From Ceratothoa steindachneri (lineage: Eukaryota > Arthropoda > Malacostraca > Isopoda > Cymothoidae): a stretch of 64,000 bases of DNA. Positions 57,719 to 64,000 of this stretch are shown here, in pieces. The stretch covers positions 208,280,247-208,344,246 of the forward strand of contig OZ018319.1 in NCBI GenBank assembly GCA_963969495.1, read 5' to 3'. The position numbers and the translations under genes were made by a program. Below the pieces are notes generated by a model. It saw only the letters and a list, made by a program, of their open reading frames with translations. It was not told the origin of the DNA and did no database searches. Each line of letters begins with the position of its first letter. The stretch's first letter is position 1.

Positions 57719-58114
57719 CAGCCTCCCGAGGAGACCGGAATTAGTCAGCGCGGTCTGCCAGCACCGTCGGTACTCCCCCCACAGCACCACCTGCCCCCAC
57801 TTCCACCCCCACACCAGCACCAACCGCCCCATCATCAGCCGCCTAGGCAGTCTCTGCCCCAGCATCACGTGGGTCTCAACGGGTCAGTCGGTTTTCCCTC
57901 TCCCCTACCTTCTCCGCTACCCAACGGCCCCAGCACGTCATCAGGGCTACTCCAGGGCGGTGGAGGCTTAGGGAACCCTTCCCTTCTGGGCGACTCCGCA
58001 GGGGTAAAGGGCTCGAACCATCCCGCAATGGGCACAGGCATCAACGGGGCTACGGGGGATGATGCCTCGAGTGGGTACGGAAGTCCCGATTCCTTAACCC
58101 TGGACGACCGGTGA
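57719..58114 (+). CDS. Bx: Beadex/dLMO-type LIM-only protein, last coding exon
   Basis: 131 codons and TGA at 58112-58114. It starts QPPEETGISQRGLPAPS; residues 18-50 are very rich in Pro, His and Gln. The middle is Gly/Ser/Leu/Pro-rich (NGSVGFPSPLPSPLPNGPS), and the end is DDASSGYGSPDSLTLDDR. Long, low-complexity tails after LIM2 occur in insect Beadex, unlike short vertebrate LMOs. Start chosen because TCTCTCTCCCTTTCAG is a strong acceptor and phase 0 agrees with the donor at 42704. A CAGCAG acceptor permits use three bases later. The G+C-rich, codon-like composition contrasts with the AT-rich flanks. The tail is not a known domain; linkage to the LIM exon is inferred from strand, phase and spacing. 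Confidence 0.75.
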   Translation, partial: QPPEETGISQRGLPAPSVLPPQHHLPPLPPPHQHQPPHHQPPRQSLPQHHVGLNGSVGFPSPLPSPLPNGPSTSSGLLQGGGGLGNPSLLGDSAGVKGSNHPAMGTGINGATGDDASSGYGSPDSLTLDDR

Positions 58115-58649
58115 GAGGGGGTAGGGAGGGGGCGAAGGAAACCCCGAACCTGAGCACTCTGGGTGCTGGGGGCGGGGAGGGGGGTACGATGGAGACACCC
58201 CGGGACGACATGGACTCAAGCCGGACACCCTCCTGAGAGGAAGACGTGAAAATTGGATCCCTGGGGAAAATGCCAACTCCTGCTCATAGGCTCGACAATT
58301 AGTGAAAATGATCATTTACAACATAGGGGGAGGGGGTCTTCAAAGTAATGGGGGTGCGTTTCGAACAAAATCCCCTCGATTAAAAAAAAATCCAGGACAT
58401 TTTATACCCTGAGCCGACTTTTCCATTCCGCGAACAAGGAGGGATGGCAAAATTTTCCTTGACCCGCCAAGGAAGGCTGTCCGGCTAACCTCGGGCGAGG
58501 GTGGACAGAGTCCTGCTTACGAGGATACACCATAGAGAGGAATGCCAAATGGGCCGATTAGGCAGGGCCGGGTGATTCATCAGTAGACCCTACAATTGAG
58601 GCATTACATGAGCCCGTCGCCTCTTCCCTCGGTGAGCGAAGCTTTCTTC

Positions 58650-58656
58650 ACCAAAG
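58650..58656 (+). promoter_or_regulatory. miR-9 seed match (ACCAAAG)
   Basis: ACCAAAG is complementary to bases 2-8 of the conserved miR-9 family. Fly dLMO is a known miR-9a target through its 3' UTR. A second match is at 61374-61380. A 7-mer alone can occur by chance. Confidence 0.4.
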
Positions 58657-58982
58657 TCAAATTTCGATACGAACCAAGTTTTGCCCCACTCGCAATATAT
58701 ATGTATATATTATCCAGTATAGCCCGGAGTCATGTTTTTAGTCATTGACTCTTGATGTTTGATACAGCGAGTGACTAAAAAATATGACTGGGGTTAACTG
58801 AATCATTTATATTCGCGATTTTGAAGAACTGGAAGCAGGATCTTCACAAGAACCTTCCATCCCTTACCTGCCCAGATTACGAGTAATACGATTCAGTTGC
58901 TGATTGTGATATGTATAAATTTCAAATAGTTAGATCACTTTATGCTTAAGAAGAATACAAGAACTAAGTGTTTTTAATTGTA

Positions 58983-58988
58983 AATAAA
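58983..58988 (+). terminator. candidate polyadenylation signal
   Basis: AATAAA about 870 bases after the stop codon, within a TGTAAATAAATG context; T/G-rich sequence follows at 59010-59030. Confidence 0.4.
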
Positions 58989-59445
58989 TGTGAATAGACT
59001 TTTAATCTTCTTAGCGTTTGTGTATTTTTCTCGACATTTCAGATGAAATCTGTATAGTAAAGAGGGAATCATTTGTATTATACGGTTATCCCAGTGTGGT
59101 GTGTCATATATACTGTTCTTATCTGCATACTTTATGTACATATGGATGTATACAAATTCTCGTGTATATGCAGCACACTTGTGTATATCATACGACACAT
59201 TCTAGTCAACTTTTACATTGAAACGTGAATGTCATTTTCAATATTATTAGAATTCATCAGTGCGTGTTCCCCATTGTATTTTGCACATTCACCTCAATCT
59301 CATCTTTACACTTTATTTAATACACACGGAAGACACTTTGTATACATACAGGGTCATATCATTGGATACCCTTTAATATTATATATATATAAATAGATTT
59401 TTATTTAACATATATATATATATATATATCGAAAATTATTTGATG

Positions 59446-59611
59446 GTTAAAAAGGCAATGCTGTAGCTAACTAAGCTCTTGATCAAGCCCTCGGAAGGAG
59501 CTCTTCTCACAGTCACGAGAGGTTATCGCATACACCTCTCGTGACTGTAAGAAGAGCTCTTTCCGAGTGCTTGATGAAGAGCTTAGTTAGCTACAACATT
59601 GCCTTTTTAAT
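59446..59611. repeat. 166-base imperfect palindrome next to AT arrays
   Basis: The left arm GTTAAAAAGGCAATGCTGTA, GCTAACTAAGCTCTTGATCA, CTCGGAAGGAGCTCTTCTCA, CAGTCACGAGAGGT returns inverted with about seven differences (arms about 78 bases, centre about 10). AT arrays lie on both sides. ACAACATTGCCTTTTTAA resembles CAACATTGCCATTTTTAA at 62762, just before a PLE GIY-YIG fragment, so PLE end repeats are a possible source. Confidence 0.9.
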
Positions 59612-59713
<102 letters not shown>

Positions 59714-59901
59714 CTCTAAAGTTCTCCCCACCTATTTATGCATACACTGTAAATTATCTAAGATTTGTAAATAAATATATTGTATATACTTGTAATTACT
59801 ATTTCATGATTAAAATGTAATTTATGGAATTTATATTAAAAATTGTAATATAAAAGTTTTAATAACATTTAATTTCTAAAAAAAATATTTCAATAAACTA
59901 G

Positions 59902-59905
<4 letters not shown>

Positions 59906-59982
<77 letters not shown>
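59906..59982. repeat. (AT)n microsatellite
   Basis: About 37 units, bordered by TAGAATATT and its inverse. Confidence 0.96.
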
Positions 59983-59983
<1 letters not shown>

Positions 59984-59989
59984 TAATAA

Positions 59990-62560
59990 AATAAGTGTTA
60001 AAACTTAAATCTGTTCTCGTATAATTTATTTATTATAATTATGGTCGCTGTAATTATTATATTATTATTAAAATTGTTGTTCTTTTATGATTAATGTACA
60101 AATTTTACGATGCAGCATCATTAAGATTTCAGCCATAAATATCTTAATTTGTCCTAGCTATCACCATAGCTATATTCGTTAATATTATTGTACTTTCATC
60201 TTGCCTGTTATGGAGTAATGCAATTACCACTTACCAATAAATGTAATCCGGATTCCCAACCTAACAGCAATTTCACCACCATGGTATTTAACGTATACGT
60301 TCTTATTTGTAAGTCTTAGAAATATTCCGAATTTTGCCGATATTTTTTCCGGCATCTGAAGACGATATTAATGTAGAAAGATTCTGATTATCATTAAAGT
60401 TCCTATTGTGAAATCAGACCGATCTGTTCACCTGTAATAATATCCACTTTCGCCTTTGCTAATACAAAAACAAGCTATTTGAGGATGTTTAAACCGCTTT
60501 TTAAGCAAAAATATCCGAAGCGAGAATTCACACATTTTTGTTTTTGTTTTTTTATAACCTCGGTTATATCTATTTATTTAAAGCCAAATATAATCGTCGG
60601 TGCATTAATCAATATTGATTTTTAAATCGCTCGGGAATTGAAAACTTTTAATGATTACTTGCAGAAATCTCAATTATAATTATAATCCCGGGGAAATTTT
60701 CCGTATAGACATTCTGTGGAATCATATTTTCTCTTTGATATTCCCTCACGGCTGATTTTCGCCATACCAAAACTCCTAGAAATTACATTCATCAAGTTTA
60801 ATCTGTAACTAAATTTTAGTTAATATTAATTACGCACACCATCAAAAATCATTAATAATGTGATTTTTGCTTTGTCAGTTTCAATTCCTTCTAAGTAAAT
60901 TTAAAACAACATCGTAGATTTTGCTCTTAAATAACTCCGGAAAACAATAATTTCGTTACATGCTTCTCTTATTCATTGAGTCAGTTTTCGCCGCTTCAAT
61001 CGACTAGTAGCGAAAATTCTGTTACGTTGTCAGTCAGCTCTTGTCTTCATCATTCTTGTTATCTTGTTTTATGTACAAAATGTGGAGAACGATTTCTTTG
61101 ACCTTACTCTTATGATTGTTAAATAATTGATTACTATTATTCATCACATCAAATTGATTTATGTATACGTTTTAGGATCTTGAAATAGCTTAATTAAGGG
61201 GTGAAAAATTACACTTGTCCTGTTAAGAAATGTTATTTTCTTTACCGATGCAGCTGATATCCTATTGGGTGGACGTTTTACATCATACATAATTGCGATT
61301 TTGTTTTTAATGATTAATCCATTGTACATTCTAATAGAGTTAGACCAACTAGTCTATGATTCTTATCATTGTTACCAAAGTTAACGTCTAGAACCGCACT
61401 TTTCTTAAAGTATAAATATATTTTGTACAAAGGATTATTTGTGGTATTATTTTCCTCTTAAACTCACCGTGATCTCAGCTTATTTACTTTAATGGTTTTT
61501 ACCAGTCAGATACCCGAGACCTCTGGTTCATATCTAAGTGAGTAGCTACAGTAGATGTTGAACGTTTTGTAAAGCTAACCATACGCCCAGCGATAAAATC
61601 TCCAATTGGCTGTAGTTGAGTAATGGACCTCCGGATGGTTGCGTTACCAAGATTCATTTTTTCCTGAATCAAAGATCCTGCAGTAAATTTGGTAATTCTG
61701 AAATGTACGTGATTGAGTGATTCAGTTTCATTTCAATATTCACTGAAAATATAAAATGGCACTCGTACGAGTAAGTCCAATAATGTTTCCAATTAACATT
61801 ACACTGATCGAGGATACAATTTTGGACCAGTTGACTTAAATGCACTTTAACAAAGAGGTTTATTTTTAAACAATTTCCAAAACTGTTTAAAAACTATATT
61901 TTTAGTTCGCTTCTTTTGAAATTACCCGCTGGAGATTCCGAATCATCGAACTTCAGATGAAGGATGAGAAGCACTAAAGGCAACCCATGTCTTTTCCCAA
62001 TTTAAACTTTGTAAATTTTCGTTCCTCTTTCATTCTTTGTCATAATGCCTCTATTTAATGTTAAAGAGATTTGGAATAGCGAACTATTCAGTTCCTATTT
62101 TATAACGGCTATTTTTTTTTTTGTTTTCTTTAACGTCAAAGTGGCTGAATGATCGCCATATCCTTAAATCATAATATTCCATCATTTGTTCGCACGGACA
62201 AAAGCGTTGGCAGCACAATGACAATCGCTAGTGATCCTGAAGTGATCAGGTACTGTTGATCATTGTAGTGGAAGAGGAAGGCCAGGTAATAAGATGAACG
62301 CACACTTTGGAATGAAGAAAAATGAAAACAAGAGTTTAAAGGAAGATGAGGAGGTGAAATGAAATGCAAAAACAGACTACTCTCCATTGAATGTTGGTTA
62401 CATTCATAGGAAATTGATGTAAATTCTTGCAAAAGAAGCGAAAACCATTTATGATCATAGAAAAATGACAATTTCATTATAAATTTAACTTATAATGATT
62501 ATTGCGAAAAGCGTTATGACTAGTTCCTTCAATAAAACTACGAAATGTTAATGAATAGTA
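59990..62560. other. AT-rich DNA, possible distal 3' UTR or intergenic
   Basis: Unlike the rest of the window, this stretch shows no recognisable transposon or minisatellite. It has many ATTTA and TAAT motifs and single AATAAA signals. No ORF carries a motif. It could be an extended UTR of the Bx-type gene, or plain intergenic sequence. Confidence 0.35.
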
Positions 62561-62760
62561 ACATTGCCATTTTAATTGTATAATTATAATTGCAACATTG
62601 CAAAAATAATTCTCAATTTACAAGACCGAGCTAGAATGGATTACATGAATTTTCCATTATCTCCAATAGCGGGGGGGGGGGGGGGAAGAAGGCACAAATA
62701 AAAAAAACCGATTTATACGGAAACTTTTGTTTACGTTAGAAACGCTGGTATATGAATAAC

Positions 62761-63054
62761 TGCAACATTGCCATTTTTAAACGCATCGGCGTAACATCCA
62801 CAACCTTCTCAAGGCGGTTGGCAGCTCACTTTCAAGAGGGAGCGATAAAAAGGCACGTTCACTCCCATGAAACTGTCTTGAAACGCGAGGAGCTAACTAA
62901 GAACACCTTGATCACTATTAGGTTGAAAGATCAACGAAGGTTAAGAATGGCCGAAGCTGTAATTATACAAGCAAGGAAACCGGCAATCAATGTGCAGCTC
63001 CAGCCAGAGACCGTACTCCCAACATCTCGACGTCCCCGTGTTGAGTGCCATTAG
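62761..63054 (+). pseudogene. GIY-YIG endonuclease fragment of a second PLE type
   Basis: The frame reads RIGVTSTTFSRRLAAHFQEG, AIKRHVHSHETVLKREELTK, NTLITIRLKDQRRLRMAEAV and IIQARKPAINVQLQPETVL. The YIG...T..TLSRRL..H..GAI pattern, the RL.MAEA helix and KPAIN end are those of a GIY-YIG nuclease from a different PLE lineage than the copies at 0.3 and 8.3 kb, lacking their CPSCYIGE block. The N-terminal GIY strand is replaced (RIG instead of YIG), so it is truncated. No RT is present. Confidence 0.7.
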
Positions 63055-63079
63055 AAGAAGCACGCACCGACAATTAATT

Positions 63080-63290
63080 CCAGGTGTAGCGCATAGTTTT
63101 CCCGTTCCCCGTCTTCCATTTATCCTTGCCCCCCTTTACCTAAAATTTAGATATAAAATCACACCCTCCCCGTTATATATGGTTTTGTGACGCATAGTTT
63201 TCCCTTCTAAATTTTTTTTCATGTGCCGTTTCCCGACTTCCTTTTGCCATTACCTCCTTTACCTAAAATCTAAATATAAATTAATTGTCA
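63080..63290. repeat. two diverged tandem units of about 105 bases
   Basis: GCGCATAGTTTTCCC at 63090 and ACGCATAGTTTTCCC at 63190 each lead through C/T-rich DNA to CCTTTACCTAAAAT-TAAATATAAA. Confidence 0.75.
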
Positions 63291-63301
63291 TTAATTAATT
63301 C

Positions 63302-64000
63302 ATGAAAGTGATGAAATGTGTGGTAGGTTTATAAAGGTGTGAAAATGTTTTCTAGTTTGCCCTCGTGTTAGGGCATCACTAGCATGTTTTCTTATTATTT
63401 TTATTTCATAAAGTTTTCTTCCTCCGTCAGTAGTGGTGCTGACTGTCGATGACAGCCCTCGTTAGAGTACGGATAGAGTTCGTTGTCAACGAGGACGTCG
63501 TCTAATTTCCGGCAGTTGATTGGACTTATAGTGAACTTCTGGTTGTTGGTCTTTATCTTCCACTTTTTTGGTAGCGATTGATGTTGTCAATCTCGGGAGC
63601 TGTCGCCCTTGCTCGGCTTCCAATGTTCCTAAATGGACTGAGGACGATTTGAGTGAGGTCATCTGCGTATTGCAGATACATCGAATCGTACCTCACTGGA
63701 GCAGGTAGGTCAATTGTGTACACGTGGTACAACAAATGACTCAGACAGCTGCCTTGTGGAACTCCTGCCTCGAGTTCGAATTTGGGTCCTTTGCACCCCT
63801 CGATTGCGATTTGGGCTCTCTTATCCGTGACCTAATTATAAAGGACCCTTTCCAGGATTGGGTCTAGCTGGAGGTTGAGGATCTTGAATTGTAGCCCTCT
63901 CTTGTAACGATCCCAGTTGGCCAAGGCGTAGCTTTTTTCGGAGAGGGACTGTAAACTGGATCGGAGCGAGAGATACTGTGGTGAGGATCGCTATGTGATC
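63302..64000 (-). pseudogene. LINE-C copy 2, internally deleted, runs off the window
   Basis: The 3' end (TGAAATGTGTGGTAGGTTT, GGGCATCACTAGCAT) matches 49555-49630. At about 63451 the sequence jumps to the part equivalent to 50784, reads MYLQYADDLTQIVLSPFRNI (intact YADD), IDNINRY and the segment matching 51060-51190. At about 63900 it jumps again to the part equivalent to 52258 (CTTGTAACGATCCCAGTTGG). The copy has therefore lost the C-terminus and much of the RT. Confidence 0.85.

Larger units (their letters stand above)
58115..58990 (+). other. probable 3' UTR of the Bx-type gene
   Basis: It follows the TGA with no further long frame. The first AATAAA is at 58983-58988; others are at 59770-59775 and 60236-60241, so a longer UTR is possible. 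The first 100 bases are very G-rich. It contains a miR-9 seed match, a K-box (TGTGAT, 58905-58910) and TGTATATA/TGTAAATA sites. Confidence 0.55.

Noticed and set aside
57639..57971. 110-codon ORF overlapping the last Bx exon in another frame
   Set aside because: Shadow of the real frame, which alone fits the acceptor phase and ends in a sensible tail.

Overview
The window is eukaryotic, intron-rich, AT-rich, repeat-packed nuclear DNA from an invertebrate, most likely an arthropod and perhaps a crustacean. The arthropod call rests on two recognisable exons of a Beadex/dLMO-type LIM-only gene, which are closer to the fly protein as I remember it than to vertebrate LMOs, and on two short runs of the arthropod-type telomere unit (AACCT/TTAGG). 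Very long (AT)n arrays, many Penelope-like elements (PLEs), several LINE families, hAT, mariner and Tc1 remnants and tRNA-headed SINEs fill most of the rest. There are no operons, no CRISPR and no bacterial genes. The species cannot be named from the sequence.

Layout. 1-1.1 kb: a dead PLE split by an (AT)n array, then a hammerhead-like motif. 4.8-5.3 kb: a hAT-type MITE with an exact 8-bp target duplication. 7.0-7.4 kb: a foldback element. 7.47-8.9 kb: a hAT-type element containing a PLE whose inverted end repeats both carry a hammerhead core. 11.5-15.7 kb: a hairpin repeat between AT arrays, a mariner transposase relic, a CR1-like LINE relic, and two PLE tails, the second followed by a hammerhead. 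19-21.3 kb: element A, a PLE tail and a LINE with RNase H. 24.3-27 kb: a second element A carrying a GTAGCGG-rich hAT MITE, a piece of element B and an array of about 17 copies of a 62-bp unit. 28.6-38.2 kb: LINE debris, simple repeats, a tRNA-like site, a Tc1 pseudogene and a long SINE. 40-41.4 and 44.9-45.4 kb: element B copies with an internal unit of about 126 bp. 42.56-42.70 kb and 57.72-58.11 kb: the two LMO exons on the + strand, separated by a 15-kb intron that holds a SINE, a nearly full-length but broken LINE (49.5-53.8 kb, minus strand), related + strand LINE fragments, AT-flanked hairpin DNA and a minisatellite next to the splice acceptor. 58.1-62.5 kb: probable 3' UTR and downstream AT-rich DNA with a miR-9-type seed match, Pumilio-type sites and a large palindrome. 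62.8-64 kb: a second type of GIY-YIG domain and a second, internally deleted copy of the 50-kb LINE.

The only host gene I can defend is the LMO gene. Its upstream exons (first LIM domain and most of the second) were not found and are probably left of the window. Every transposon coding region seen is interrupted. The most interesting signal is hammerhead-ribozyme cores lying just 3' of PLE remnants, in DNA where PLE ends and long (AT)n arrays repeatedly adjoin.
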